64,000 nucleotides of DNA from CALKWS01 sp048594865 (GCA_048594865.1 JBMDWZ010000076.1:14029-78028), one strand, 5' to 3'; positions 18,368-27,387 are shown, counted from the stretch's first letter. Notes: generated by a model not told the origin, from the sequence alone. Translations and numbers: made by a program.

Positions 18368-19294
18368 TCAGTCGTTGGTGCCGTCTCTGCCGGCGAGGTA
18401 CTCGGAGAATCGGGCCGCGATTTCATCGGCACTTGGCACGTCTTCGGGCTCGGCTGAGGTGCCGCCCAGGGCGTCGTCACCGGTGGCCTCGGCGAGGGAG
18501 TCAAACTGTTCCTCCAGGGCTTTGACCACGCTTCGCACCTCGTCGGAAGCTTCGACCTGCCGGTCGATTTCGGCTTCCATCCGGGTGCCGTCGGCCTCCA
18601 AGTCACCGACGGGCAGTTGCAATCCGGTGACCTTGCTGATCTGGCGAAGCAGCTCGGCGGCGGCCTTCGGGTAGTCCGACTGGGCGAGGTAATGCGGCAC
18701 GTGGGCCGCGAAGCCCATGGCGTCGTGACCCGAATGCCCTAGGCGCAACTCCATGAGCGCGGCTGCCGACCCGGGCACCCGAACCGAGGAGATGTAGTTG
18801 GGGTAGTCCTCCACCATCTCTGGCCGAGTCCCGTGCGCGGTCACCGTGATTGGCCTGGTGTGCGGCACGCCCATCGGGATGCCGTGCACGCCCACGGTCA
18901 GCTCCACGCCGAACCAGTCGATGAGTTCGCGGACGGCCTTGATGAACCCTTCCCAGCGCAGGTCGGGTTCAGAGCCGTGCAACAGCAAGAGTTGTTGGCC
19001 GTTGTCGTCACGCAGCAGGTCCACCACGAGCTCGGGCTGGTCGTAGTCGGTCCAGGCACCGTCTTCATACGTCATCACCGGACGACGGGAGCGGTAGTCC
19101 ATCAGCGCGTCCAGGTCGAAGCTCGCGACCCGGGTGCTCTCAAGCTTCTCGGTCAGATGCTCCACCAGAAGCGATCCGGCGTGGCCAGCGTCAATCGAGC
19201 CGCGCATGGCGTGCACCAGCACCGGAACCGGCTGGGTCGTCTCCTGCCCTTGGGGGTTTTGCAGGGTGTACAGCTCTTGCCCCCGTGCAGCCAT
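18368..19294 (-). CDS. PAC2 family protein (proteasome assembly chaperone-like)
   Basis: A 308-residue actinobacterial PAC2 protein. It shows the family pattern of VPVLVHAMRGSIDAG near the N-terminus, LLLLHGSEPDLRW (about 120-132), the VHGIPMGVPHTRP loop and a GFAAHVPHYLA helix, with an acidic C-terminal tail of about 60 residues. PAC2 members resemble archaeal and eukaryotic proteasome assembly chaperones, but the bacterial role is not established. AAGGAG five nucleotides upstream fixes the ATG at 19294. Confidence 0.87.
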   Translation of the reverse strand: MAARGQELYTLQNPQGQETTQPVPVLVHAMRGSIDAGHAGSLLVEHLTEKLESTRVASFDLDALMDYRSRRPVMTYEDGAWTDYDQPELVVDLLRDDNGQQLLLLHGSEPDLRWEGFIKAVRELIDWFGVELTVGVHGIPMGVPHTRPITVTAHGTRPEMVEDYPNYISSVRVPGSAAALMELRLGHSGHDAMGFAAHVPHYLAQSDYPKAAAELLRQISKVTGLQLPVGDLEADGTRMEAEIDRQVEASDEVRSVVKALEEQFDSLAEATGDDALGGTSAEPEDVPSADEIAARFSEYLAGRDGTND

Positions 19295-19499
19295 GAGCTC
19301 TCCTTCACCTTGTTCAAATCTTTTCACGCCCTGTACAACACCACGACGGTGTGACACATTCCCGTCCGATCAGCTGTGAAGAGGTGAGTGCGAAGTTCAA
19401 GCCTACGGGGCATAATGGACGGCTGCCGGTTCGCCCACCGGCGCGCCATCAGGCAAAGACTCGGCTCGGCCCATTGAGTACCGGAGAAGCACAACAACC

Positions 19500-21734
19500 G
19501 TGACCACTAGTGACATCCGATCCCGCGACGCGATGAATCGAGAGCAGTCATACGTTGACCTCGTCTACTCGCGTCTAGATGAGTTGCGCGCTCAGGTGCG
19601 CCAGCGCCTGCAGGCCATCCGCAGGCAGGGACCCAGCGGTTCACCCCAGAACCGGTCCGAGCGCGACGCCTTCGCCACCCTGTACGAGGACCGGATCGCG
19701 GCCCTCGACGCGGTGGAGGACCGGCTGGTGTTCGGACGCCTCGATCTACGCGACGGCGAACGCCGCTACATCGGGCGCCTCGGCATCTCCGACGCCGACC
19801 ACTCCCCCGTTTTGACCGATTGGCGCGCGCCCGCCGCTCGCGCTTTCTACCAGGCCACCGCCCACAACCCCGGCGACGTCACCCTGCGCCGCCACCTGCA
19901 GACCCGGTCGCGCCAGGTGGTCTCGGTGGAAGACGACGTGCTGGATCTGGACGCACTGACCCAAGCCGCCGGCGACGACGTCGAACTGTCTGGCGAGGGT
20001 GCCCTGCTGGCCGCGTTGAACGCCTCACGAACAGGACGGATGGGTGACATCGTCGCCACCATCCAGGCCGAGCAGGACGCCATCATCCGCAGCGACCTGG
20101 ACGGTGTGCTCGTGGTTCAGGGTGGGCCCGGCACCGGCAAGACGGCCGTCGCGTTGCACCGTGCCGCCTACCTGTTGTACTCCCACCGCCAGCGCCTGGA
20201 ACGCTCCGGGGTGCTGCTGATCGGGCCCAGCCCGGTGTTCCTGCGGTACATCGAGCAGGTGCTGCCATCCCTGGGTGAAACCGGCGTGGTGTCCTCCACG
20301 ATGGCGGACCTGGTTCCGGGCATTAGCGCGACAGCCACCGAGGCCCCTGCGGTCGCCCGGATCAAGGGGCGCGCGGAGTGGGGTCGAATCATCGCCCGTG
20401 CCGTGCGCAACAAGCAGCGGGTGCTGGGCGAACAGGACCTCAACGTCGAAGGCGTGCGGCTACGGCTGCGGCCCGCCGACGTCCGCGAGGCGCAGGCCAA
20501 GGCCCGCCGCACCGGACACCCGCACAACCGGGCGCGAGTCACCTTCGTGCAGACCATGCTCAACATCCTGGCGCGGCAATACTCCGAGCAGATCGGCAAC
20601 GACTGGGACGAGCCGGGCACGGTCATCGAGGAGATCCGCACCGCACGCGACGTGCGCGTTGCCCTCAACCTATGTTGGCTTCCGCTGACCCCCACCGGGC
20701 TGGTCTCAGAACTCCTCGCAAAGCCGCACAAGCTCTCCGCCGCGGCACCGCGGATGTCGGCCGCGGACCGTCGCGCCGTCCAGCGAGATGCGGGCGCCGC
20801 CTGGACGGTCGCCGACGTTCCGCTCATCGACGAGGCCGCCGAATTGATCGGCTCCGACGATGAAACCGATCGCGCCCAGGCCAAGATCGACGCCGCGCGC
20901 CGCGAAGAGGGCATCGCCTACGCCCGGGAGCTGTTGGAGGCCGGCGATGTCGGCGGCGGGATGGTGAACGCTGAGATGCTGGCGGACCGGTTCGCCGAGT
21001 TCGGCCCCCGTCTCACCACCGCCGAACGTGCCTACCGGGACCGCTCGTGGACCTACGGCCACATCGTCGTCGATGAAGCTCAGGAACTGTCGGCGATGGC
21101 GTGGCGGGCGTTGCTCCGCCGATGCCCGTCGCGTTCGATGACGGTGGTGGGCGACGTCGCCCAAACGTCCTCCACGGCCGGCACCCGGGCGTGGGATGCG
21201 ATGCTCGATCCGCTCTTGCGCAGGGGGTGGCGCACCGCGGAGTTGACCGTGAATTACCGCACCCCGGCCAGTGTGATGGATGCTGCTCGGGCCGCCGCGA
21301 CCGCCGCCGATCCCGAGCATCCGCCGGCGCCGTTGCGATCGGCACGGGAGATTCCCGATGCGCTGCTCACCACGCGGACCGATGATCTGGCCGCCGGGTT
21401 GTCTGACGTGCTGGCTTCGGAACGGAACCAGGAGCAGGCCGGCACTATCGCCATCATCGCGGCCACCCCGCGCCTGGCAGAACTCGCCGCCGCGCTGGAC
21501 CTGCCGCAGGGACCCGCCGACCTCAGCTCCCAGGTGGTGTTGCTGGATCCAGCCGGTGCCAAGGGCCTGGAGTTCGACCGGGTGATCCTTGCCGAACCGA
21601 GCGAGATCATTGCTCAGGGCGACGTCGAAAGCGGAGCCGCGGATGTCTATGTCGCGATGACCCGGCCCACTCAACGGCTGCACGTGGTGCACACCGGGGA
21701 ACTGCCACAAGGAATCGAAACGTCCACCGCGTGA
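19500..21734 (+). CDS. HelD-like UvrD/PcrA-family ATPase
   Basis: A 744-residue superfamily 1 helicase-like motor of the HelD group. HelD binds RNA polymerase and removes it from DNA; some actinobacterial members protect from rifampicin. An N-terminal coiled-coil arm (about 12-70) precedes Walker A GGPGTGKTAVALHR (about 209-222) and Walker B VVDEAQELS (about 523-531), then a GDVAQTSS motif and the C-terminal SF1 motifs GLEFD and YVAMTR. The GTG start has GGAG 13 nt upstream; an ATG at 19533 is possible. Confidence 0.87.
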   Translation: MTTSDIRSRDAMNREQSYVDLVYSRLDELRAQVRQRLQAIRRQGPSGSPQNRSERDAFATLYEDRIAALDAVEDRLVFGRLDLRDGERRYIGRLGISDADHSPVLTDWRAPAARAFYQATAHNPGDVTLRRHLQTRSRQVVSVEDDVLDLDALTQAAGDDVELSGEGALLAALNASRTGRMGDIVATIQAEQDAIIRSDLDGVLVVQGGPGTGKTAVALHRAAYLLYSHRQRLERSGVLLIGPSPVFLRYIEQVLPSLGETGVVSSTMADLVPGISATATEAPAVARIKGRAEWGRIIARAVRNKQRVLGEQDLNVEGVRLRLRPADVREAQAKARRTGHPHNRARVTFVQTMLNILARQYSEQIGNDWDEPGTVIEEIRTARDVRVALNLCWLPLTPTGLVSELLAKPHKLSAAAPRMSAADRRAVQRDAGAAWTVADVPLIDEAAELIGSDDETDRAQAKIDAARREEGIAYARELLEAGDVGGGMVNAEMLADRFAEFGPRLTTAERAYRDRSWTYGHIVVDEAQELSAMAWRALLRRCPSRSMTVVGDVAQTSSTAGTRAWDAMLDPLLRRGWRTAELTVNYRTPASVMDAARAAATAADPEHPPAPLRSAREIPDALLTTRTDDLAAGLSDVLASERNQEQAGTIAIIAATPRLAELAAALDLPQGPADLSSQVVLLDPAGAKGLEFDRVILAEPSEIIAQGDVESGAADVYVAMTRPTQRLHVVHTGELPQGIETSTA

Positions 21735-21776
21735 GACGATTCGGCTCAAAACTCACTCCTAGAGCACGATAGGACC

Positions 21777-22982
21777 GTGGTGAAGGCCTTACTTTTAGAG
21801 AACATCCACCCGCTCGCCGCTGACATGCTCAGCGCCGCTGGAGTCGAGGTGTCCACCAGGCGTGGCGCCTTGGACGAGGACGAGCTCATCGAAGAGCTCC
21901 AGGGTGTAACGCTGCTCGGTATCCGGTCCAAGACGACCGTCTCGCAAAAGGTGCTCGACGAGGCGAAGGATCTGCAGGCGGTGGGGGCGTTCTGCATCGG
22001 AACGAACCAGATCGACCTGGCTAGCGCGGTGGACAATGGGGTGGCCGCGTTCAACGCCCCGTTCTCCAACACCCGCTCGGTGGTGGAGTTGGCGCTGGCC
22101 GAGATCATCGCGTTGACCCGGCGCCTGACCGAGAAGGACAAGGCCCTGCACAACGGTGTCTGGGACAAATCCTCCGACGGCGCCCACGAGGTCCGCGGCC
22201 GCACCCTGGGCATCATCGGCTACGGCAACATCGGCACCCAGCTCTCCGTGGTTGCCGAAGCCTTGGGAATGCGAGTGATCTTCTTCGATACCGCGGAGAA
22301 GTTGGCGCTGGGTAACGCCCGGCGGGTCGCGACCCAAGATGAACTCTTGCAGACCGCCGATGTGGTGACCCTGCACGTCGACGGCAGGCTCGGCAACGCC
22401 GGCATGTTCGGAGCCAAACAGTTCCAACAGATGAAGCCCGGGGCGATCTTCCTCAACCTTTCGCGCGGGTTCGTGGTGGACTACGCGGGTCTGCGTGAGG
22501 CTATCGAATCCGGTGCGCTGGCGGGCGCCGCGGTGGACGTGTTTCCCGATGAGCCCAAAAGCAACGGCGACCCCTTTGACTCCACGTTGCGCGGCCTACC
22601 GAACGTGGTCCTGACCCCGCACGTGGGTGGATCGACCGAAGAGGCTCAACAGGACATTGGCGTGTTCGTGGCCGGTAAGTTGCGCGATTACCTTTACGGC
22701 GGGTCCACGTCGCTCAGCGTCAATATGCCCACGCTCACCCTGGGCACCCCAGAGCCCGGAAGGCACCGCCTCACGCACCTGCACCGCAACGTGCCCGGAG
22801 TGCTGGCCGATCTTAACCAGGTGTTGTCCGCAGGCGGGGCGAACATCGATTCCCAGATGCTCGCCACCGCCGGGGACGTGGGTTACGTGGTCACCGATAT
22901 TTCGGTGCCGCTACCGGCCGAGGCGCTGCGTCACCTACGCTCCTTCGACAGCACCATCCGCGTTCGAGAACTGGGTGCCTAG
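21777..22982 (+). CDS. serA: D-3-phosphoglycerate dehydrogenase with C-terminal ACT domain
   Basis: Oxidises 3-phosphoglycerate to 3-phosphohydroxypyruvate, the first step of serine synthesis. The 401 residues have the NAD-binding GYGNIGTQ (about 145-152), the catalytic Arg/Glu/His set with His in HVGGSTEEAQ (about 282), and an ACT domain (about 330-401) for serine feedback. The length matches the short E. coli-like SerA rather than the long mycobacterial type. Two GTG codons at 21777 and 21780 can serve as start; no Shine-Dalgarno is evident. Confidence 0.94.
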   Translation: MVKALLLENIHPLAADMLSAAGVEVSTRRGALDEDELIEELQGVTLLGIRSKTTVSQKVLDEAKDLQAVGAFCIGTNQIDLASAVDNGVAAFNAPFSNTRSVVELALAEIIALTRRLTEKDKALHNGVWDKSSDGAHEVRGRTLGIIGYGNIGTQLSVVAEALGMRVIFFDTAEKLALGNARRVATQDELLQTADVVTLHVDGRLGNAGMFGAKQFQQMKPGAIFLNLSRGFVVDYAGLREAIESGALAGAAVDVFPDEPKSNGDPFDSTLRGLPNVVLTPHVGGSTEEAQQDIGVFVAGKLRDYLYGGSTSLSVNMPTLTLGTPEPGRHRLTHLHRNVPGVLADLNQVLSAGGANIDSQMLATAGDVGYVVTDISVPLPAEALRHLRSFDSTIRVRELGA

Positions 22983-23018
22983 TAACGACAACGCTTACCG
23001 ACAGCTACACCGCTTTGG

Positions 23019-23222
23019 TCAGCCCGTCTTTCGTGGCTTGAACGTGCGCTTGGCGTCACCGACCACTTCAGGTCCGTGCACCGCACCGGTGTTGCGCGCA
23101 GAATCTCCGGTGGGGTGTGAGCCGCCGGACTTGCGCTTTAGCGCCTCCCGCATCTTTGCTTTCGCCTCATCGAGCGCCTGAGCGTCATCGGCCGAGGGCT
23201 TAGAACTATCTGAAGACGGCAT
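23019..23222 (-). CDS. DUF5302 family small protein
   Basis: A 67-residue charged protein with a helical DEAKAKMREALKRK stretch, a Gly/His/Ser-rich middle and a basic tail. The pattern is that of actinobacterial DUF5302 proteins of unknown role. AGGAGG lies five nucleotides before the ATG, which supports real expression. It is convergent with serA. Confidence 0.8.
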   Translation of the reverse strand: MPSSDSSKPSADDAQALDEAKAKMREALKRKSGGSHPTGDSARNTGAVHGPEVVGDAKRTFKPRKTG

Positions 23223-23349
23223 ATCTTCCTCCTGTGCGTAGGGGCACTACTGTGCCTCGTTGTCACAGGGCGCGCCAGCGTATTTCGTTCCCACGCCTCC
23301 CCCAGCACCAAGCACCGGCACAGCGGACATGGTGCACAGCCGTGGCGCG

Positions 23350-23820
23350 TTAGTCGAGTTCGACCTCGCGACCGGCTCGGTCTACCCGTAGCGCGGTGAT
23401 CGCCGCTTCGAAGTCCTCCAATGAGGCGAAGGCCTGATACACGCTGGCGAACCGCAGATACGCCACTTCGTCCAACTCGCGCAGCGGACCCAAGATCGTC
23501 AGGCCCACCTCGTGGGCGTCGATTTCTGCGAGCCCCATCGCTCGGATCGCTTCCTCAACCTGTTGAGCCAGCAGCGCCAGGTCGTCATCGGAAACCGGAC
23601 GTCCCTGGCATGCCTTGGCTACGCCGTCGATCACCTTCTCGCGACTGAACGGCTCGATCGCCCCTGAACGTTTGACCACGGTCAGACTGGTGGTCTCCAG
23701 GGTGGTGAACCGGCGCGAACACTCCGGGCACTGCCTGCGCCGGCGAATGCTTCCGCCGTCGTCCGCGGTCCTTGAATCGATCACGCGCGAGTCCGCGTGC
23801 CGACAGAACGGGCAATGCAC
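23350..23820 (-). CDS. nrdR: Transcriptional repressor NrdR
   Basis: Represses ribonucleotide reductase genes in response to nucleotides. The 156-residue protein has the N-terminal zinc ribbon (C3, C6, C31, C34) and an ATP-cone domain (about 46-136) beginning VVKRSGAIEPFSREK. In many actinobacteria nrdR lies close to lexA, as it does here. NrdR boxes would be expected at nrd genes, which are outside this window. Confidence 0.96.
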   Translation of the reverse strand: MHCPFCRHADSRVIDSRTADDGGSIRRRRQCPECSRRFTTLETTSLTVVKRSGAIEPFSREKVIDGVAKACQGRPVSDDDLALLAQQVEEAIRAMGLAEIDAHEVGLTILGPLRELDEVAYLRFASVYQAFASLEDFEAAITALRVDRAGREVELD

Positions 23821-23825
23821 GTGAG

Positions 23826-23854
23826 GGTTCCCTTCGCCGAAGTCCTAGGGAACC
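23826..23854. terminator. Inverted repeat between the LysM gene and nrdR
   Basis: Perfect 8-bp arms GGTTCCCT (23826-23833) and AGGGAACC (23847-23854) with a 13-nt loop. It follows the LysM gene by 35 nt and precedes the nrdR start by six. It could end the LysM transcript or structure the nrdR leader; no T-run follows. Confidence 0.4.
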
Positions 23855-23888
23855 GTAGGCCCTGCCTTCCCCGGCGCGCAACCAGGTT

Positions 23889-24416
23889 TCACTCCCCGGG
23901 TACGGTCAGCTCCTGACCGGAGTGAATCGCCGAGGTCTGCAAGCCGTTGAGCGACTGAATCTGGGCGACTACCTCGCGCACGTCCTGGCCGGGTGCTGCG
24001 ACCCCGCTGGCGATGCTCCATAGGCTCTGTCCCTGTTGCACCACCACGACATCCACGCTCGCTGGGTTCGCGGCAGGCGTGGGGCTGTAGAACGCCGCAC
24101 CGAGTCCGGCACCCAGCGCGATCGAGATGACGAACCCCAGCGCGATGAGGACTCGCCGACCGCGGGTGGTCAACCGCAGGGGTGCTTGTGCCGCAGACGC
24201 ACGGGCGGCGACCGGAGCATCGGGCACCGGGTTGTCGATGACCGGGTTGTCGATCACCGGCACGTCGACCACCGGAGGGTCGATGACCGGGGTATCGATG
24301 ACCGGGGCGTCGGTCGTAGGCAGGGCGGGCACCGCGCGCAGTGACCGGCGCCGGCTCGGTGCCAAGCGACCGGGCATGCTCCGGATGGGTACTGGGTGAA
24401 GGGCTAGTGCGCTCAT
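23889..24416 (-). CDS. LysM-domain membrane protein, likely SOS division suppressor (YneA/DivS/ChiZ-like)
   Basis: A 175-residue protein with a basic N-terminus, seven tandem PVID-type pentads (38-69), one membrane helix (about 89-110) and an extracytoplasmic LysM domain (about 122-174) that binds peptidoglycan. AAGGAG precedes the ATG at 24416. It is divergent from lexA with LexA-type boxes between them. The same arrangement holds for B. subtilis yneA, C. glutamicum divS and M. tuberculosis chiZ, which halt division after DNA damage. Function by analogy; the sequence itself shows only the LysM and topology. Confidence 0.82.
   Translation of the reverse strand: MSALALHPVPIRSMPGRLAPSRRRSLRAVPALPTTDAPVIDTPVIDPPVVDVPVIDNPVIDNPVPDAPVAARASAAQAPLRLTTRGRRVLIALGFVISIALGAGLGAAFYSPTPAANPASVDVVVVQQGQSLWSIASGVAAPGQDVREVVAQIQSLNGLQTSAIHSGQELTVPGE
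24210..24305 (-). repeat. Tandem pentapeptide-coding repeat in the LysM gene
   Basis: The codons for PVIDT, PVIDP, PVVDV, PVIDN, PVIDN, PVPDA and a final PV form imperfect 15-bp direct repeats just before the membrane helix. Proline every fifth residue implies a stiff cytoplasmic spacer that may vary in copy number. Confidence 0.85.
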
Positions 24417-24453
24417 CGGGCTTCTCCTTGATCGAGCGTAGAACTGGCGTACG

Positions 24454-24469
24454 TAGAACAACTGTTGGT
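24454..24469. promoter_or_regulatory. LexA-type box, LysM side
   Basis: TAGAAC-AACT-GTTGGT: GAAC-N4-GTT core of the actinobacterial SOS box TCGAAC-N4-GTTCGA, 38 bp before the LysM start. Two outer positions of the right half deviate, so affinity may be lower. A further weak half-matching site (TAACAC-GAGC-GTTCGA, 24474-24489) lies next to it. Confidence 0.65.
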
Positions 24470-24500
24470 ACAGTAACACGAGCGTTCGACGACGCGCCAG

Positions 24501-24516
24501 TCGAACACATGTTTTG
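24501..24516. promoter_or_regulatory. LexA box at the lexA promoter
   Basis: TCGAAC-ACAT-GTTTTG: left half perfect, right half with GTT kept and three positions changed. It abuts the -35 of the lexA promoter, so it provides autoregulation. Confidence 0.75.
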
Positions 24517-24541
24517 CGTTTGGCGCTTGAGCGCCTAGAGT
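24514..24541 (+). promoter_or_regulatory. Candidate lexA promoter
   Basis: -35 TTGCGT (24514-24519), 16-nt spacer, -10 TAGAGT (24536-24541). The spacer holds a perfect inverted repeat GGCGC-TTGA-GCGCC (24522-24535). Expected initiation is near 24548, a few nt before the ATG of the short upstream ORF. Confidence 0.6.
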
Positions 24542-24551
24542 GGTTGGTGAC

Positions 24552-24653
24552 ATGACCGCAACTTCACCACCGACCACTGACATTCAGGCCGGAGCAGCCC
24601 TGAAGGCCCGTCAGGGTCCCAAATCCACAACTCGATCCAGGAGGACACCGTGA
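24552..24653 (+). CDS. Short upstream ORF coupled to lexA (33 codons)
   Basis: An ATG at 24552 opens a 33-residue frame (MTATSPPTTDIQAGAALKAR followed by 13 residues, rich in Thr, Pro and Arg). Its TGA overlaps the GTG of lexA as GTGA, and the ATG lies within about four nucleotides of the predicted transcription start. It has no recognisable domain. It may be a leader peptide that couples translation to lexA, or a chance frame in the leader. Confidence 0.45.
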   Translation: MTATSPPTTDIQAGAALKARQGPKSTTRSRRTP

Positions 24654-25375
24654 GCGAGAACAACACCAACTCAGCCGAACCGGCGAAGAGCAAGAAGGCC
24701 GGACAACCGCTGTCCCCTCGGCAGCGCCAGATCATGGACTTCATCCGTTCGAACATCGAAACCAAGGGTTACCCGCCCACCATGCGCGAGATCGGATCGT
24801 CGGTGGGCCTGGCCAGCCCGTCGTCAGTGAAGTACCAGCTCCGCGTACTAGAGGAGAAGGGCTACCTGCGGCGCGACCCGATCTCCACCCGCGCTATCGA
24901 GGTTCTGAACTCCGGTGACAAGCCAGAGACCAACGCCCCGGCGAGCGTGCGCGGCGCCCGGCAGATGTTCGTACTGGGCGAAGGGGAGCACATCGATGCC
25001 GCCCCCTCGTACGTGCCGGTCGTGGGCCGAATCGCCGCCGGCGGTCCGGTGCTCGCCGAACAGGCCGTGGAAGACGTCTTCCCGCTGCCCCGCCAACTGG
25101 TGGGAGACGGCGAACTGTTCCTCCTCAAGGTCACCGGTGACTCGATGATCGACGTCGCGATTTGCGATGGCGACTTCGTGGTCGTCCGGCAGCAGGAAGT
25201 CGCCGAGAACGGTGAGATCGTCGCCGCCATGATCGACGGCGAAGCAACCGTTAAGACGCTCAAGCGCACCAAGGATGCGGTCTGGCTATTACCCGCCAAC
25301 TCCAACTACGCACCGATCGATGGCACCGAGGCGCAGATCCTCGGCCGAGTGGTGAGCGTGTTGCGCTCTCTCTAG
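24650..25375 (+). CDS. lexA: SOS repressor LexA
   Basis: Represses DNA damage genes and self-cleaves when bound to the RecA filament. The 241 residues have an N-terminal winged helix (about 21-85, with the recognition segment around SPSSVKYQLRVLEEKGY), the Ala130-Gly131 cleavage bond in GRIAAGGPV, and the S165/K202 catalytic pair in GDSMID and EATVKTL. The GTG start has GGAGG five nucleotides upstream. It diverges from the LysM gene and is preceded by its own box. Confidence 0.96.
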   Translation: MSENNTNSAEPAKSKKAGQPLSPRQRQIMDFIRSNIETKGYPPTMREIGSSVGLASPSSVKYQLRVLEEKGYLRRDPISTRAIEVLNSGDKPETNAPASVRGARQMFVLGEGEHIDAAPSYVPVVGRIAAGGPVLAEQAVEDVFPLPRQLVGDGELFLLKVTGDSMIDVAICDGDFVVVRQQEVAENGEIVAAMIDGEATVKTLKRTKDAVWLLPANSNYAPIDGTEAQILGRVVSVLRSL

Positions 25376-25383
25376 CTACTGTG

Positions 25384-27387
25384 TCACTTCGACGGTGAGG
25401 TGTCCCGGAGCCGCGTGAGCGCCGAGCGCACCAGGGCACCATCGGTCGTCGGCCACAGCGGGGGCAGGGAGGCCGCCAGGTAGGACCCGTAGCGTGCGGT
25501 GCGCAGCCGCGGGTCCAAGATGGCCACCACGCCTCGGTCGCCGACTCCGCGCACCAGGCGGCCCGCGCCCTGTGCGAGCAGCAGCGCGGCGTGTGAGGCA
25601 GCGACCGCCATGAACGCGTTACCGCCAGAGGCGGCGATGACCTCCTGGCGGGCCTGCCGAATCGGGTCATCGGGGCGCGGGAACGGGATCCGGTCGATCA
25701 CCACCAGCTGGCAGGAATCTCCGGGCACGTCCACGCCCTGCCATAGCGACAGCGTCCCGAACAGGGAGGTCGCCGGGTCGGCGGCGAAGTCGCGGACCAG
25801 GGAGGCGATGGTGTCCTCACCCTGCATCAGCACCGGCGTATCGAGCCGTTCGCGCATCGCATCGGCGGCGAGTTGGGCTCCGCGGCGGGAGGAGAACAGG
25901 CCCAGGGTTCGCCCGCCCGCGGCCTCGATGAGCTCAGCGAGTTCGTCCAAGGTTTCCTCCGCGGTCCCGTCACGGCCGGGCGGTGGCAGGTGCTTGGCCA
26001 CGTAGATGATGCCTTGTTTGCCGTAATCGAACGGTGAATCCACCTGCAGTGCCCGGTAGTCCCCAAAGGACATTCCGACGCTGCGGGCAGCGTGCTCGAA
26101 GCTACCGCCGAGGGCCAGGGTTGCCGAGGTCAGCACCGCTGAACGATCGGTGAACAGGTCATTGGCGATCGGGCTGGCCACGTCCAACGGGGCCAGCTTC
26201 AGCCGCGAGCCCTCCCCCGGTTGGCGGCCACGCTCACACCACAGCACGTCCACTCGGTTGCTCACGCGATCGGAGAGCAGGCGATCGGCTATCTCAAAGA
26301 GCACCAGCAGCGCCGAGTTCACCTGGGATCGGGCGCCGGCTTCCTCGGCCTTGGGCTTGCCCGAGTTCTCCGCGCGCATCGTGCTCATCGCCTCTCGGCA
26401 GGCGTCGGCGATCGACTGCACCAGCGGAACCATGGTCGCGGGCAGTCCAGCGGGCAGGCGCCCCTCGGGAACGTCGTTCAGCGCATCGCGCAGACCCACG
26501 GCGGCGTCGTCCAGGGTCTTCAGTGGTAAGCCCGCGTGCCGCCGTGCCATCCGCGCGGTCCGGTCGATGGCGGCGGCGGACAGTTCCACGGTGGCCTGGG
26601 CGGTGACCCGGTCGGCGAGCTCGTGGGCCTCATCGACGATCAGGTGGTTGTGCTCGGGCAGCACCTTGGGCGAACCGGAGGCCGCGATACCCAAAATCGC
26701 GTGGTTGGTGACCACGACGTCAGCCAGCCGGGCGTCGGCTCTGGCGCGCTCGGGGAAACACTCGGAGATCAGCGGGCACCGTTGCCCCAGGCACTCCAAG
26801 GAGGTCACCGAGACCTGCCGCCAGGCCTTATCGCTGATGCCGGGGACCATGTCATCTCGGTCGCCGGTCTGGGTTTCCTTGGCCCACTCCCGCACGGCTA
26901 CCACTTGGGCACCTAGGGAGTCATCGCGGGGCGCGGGATGCTCCTGCGCATCGGAGGGCCCAGCCTCGGAGGCCGAGAACAGGGCGTTGTCGTCATCCTG
27001 GGGGTAGCCACCCTGAATCTTGTGTAGGCACAGGTAGTTATGCCAGCCCTTGAGTAGCGCCACGTGTGGGTCACGAGCCAGGTAGGGCCGCACCGAATCA
27101 GCCGCCAAGGGCAGATCATGGCCGAGGATCTGGCGTTGCAGAGCCAGGGTCGCAGTAGAGACCACGGCCCGCTCACCGGAGTTGATGGTGCGCAGCAACG
27201 CCGGCACCAGGTACGCCAGTGACTTACCGGTGCCGGTGCCCGCCTGAATGAGCACGTGTTCGGAGCCCTTCAGCGCACTGGCAACCTCGCGGGCCATCTG
27301 GTGCTGCCCCTCGCGCCGCGCACCGCCCATGGCGGCAACGACGTCATCTAGGACCCGATCGACGTCGGGTGGGCCATCCTTGCTCAT
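25384..27387 (-). CDS. DinG/Rad3-like iron-sulfur DNA helicase
   Basis: Superfamily 2 DNA helicase of the XPD/DinG type. The 667 residues have Walker A AGTGTGKS (49-56), four cysteines placed for a 4Fe-4S cluster (C120, C199, C204, C210), the DEAH box (252-255) and late motifs around FGTLSLWQGVDVPGD and QGAGRLVR. It overlaps the hflX stop by 4 nt (ATGA) and ends 8 nt from the convergent lexA stop. A link to repair is likely, but no LexA box was found in front of its operon. Confidence 0.92.
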   Translation of the reverse strand: MSKDGPPDVDRVLDDVVAAMGGARREGQHQMAREVASALKGSEHVLIQAGTGTGKSLAYLVPALLRTINSGERAVVSTATLALQRQILGHDLPLAADSVRPYLARDPHVALLKGWHNYLCLHKIQGGYPQDDDNALFSASEAGPSDAQEHPAPRDDSLGAQVVAVREWAKETQTGDRDDMVPGISDKAWRQVSVTSLECLGQRCPLISECFPERARADARLADVVVTNHAILGIAASGSPKVLPEHNHLIVDEAHELADRVTAQATVELSAAAIDRTARMARRHAGLPLKTLDDAAVGLRDALNDVPEGRLPAGLPATMVPLVQSIADACREAMSTMRAENSGKPKAEEAGARSQVNSALLVLFEIADRLLSDRVSNRVDVLWCERGRQPGEGSRLKLAPLDVASPIANDLFTDRSAVLTSATLALGGSFEHAARSVGMSFGDYRALQVDSPFDYGKQGIIYVAKHLPPPGRDGTAEETLDELAELIEAAGGRTLGLFSSRRGAQLAADAMRERLDTPVLMQGEDTIASLVRDFAADPATSLFGTLSLWQGVDVPGDSCQLVVIDRIPFPRPDDPIRQARQEVIAASGGNAFMAVAASHAALLLAQGAGRLVRGVGDRGVVAILDPRLRTARYGSYLAASLPPLWPTTDGALVRSALTRLRDTSPSK

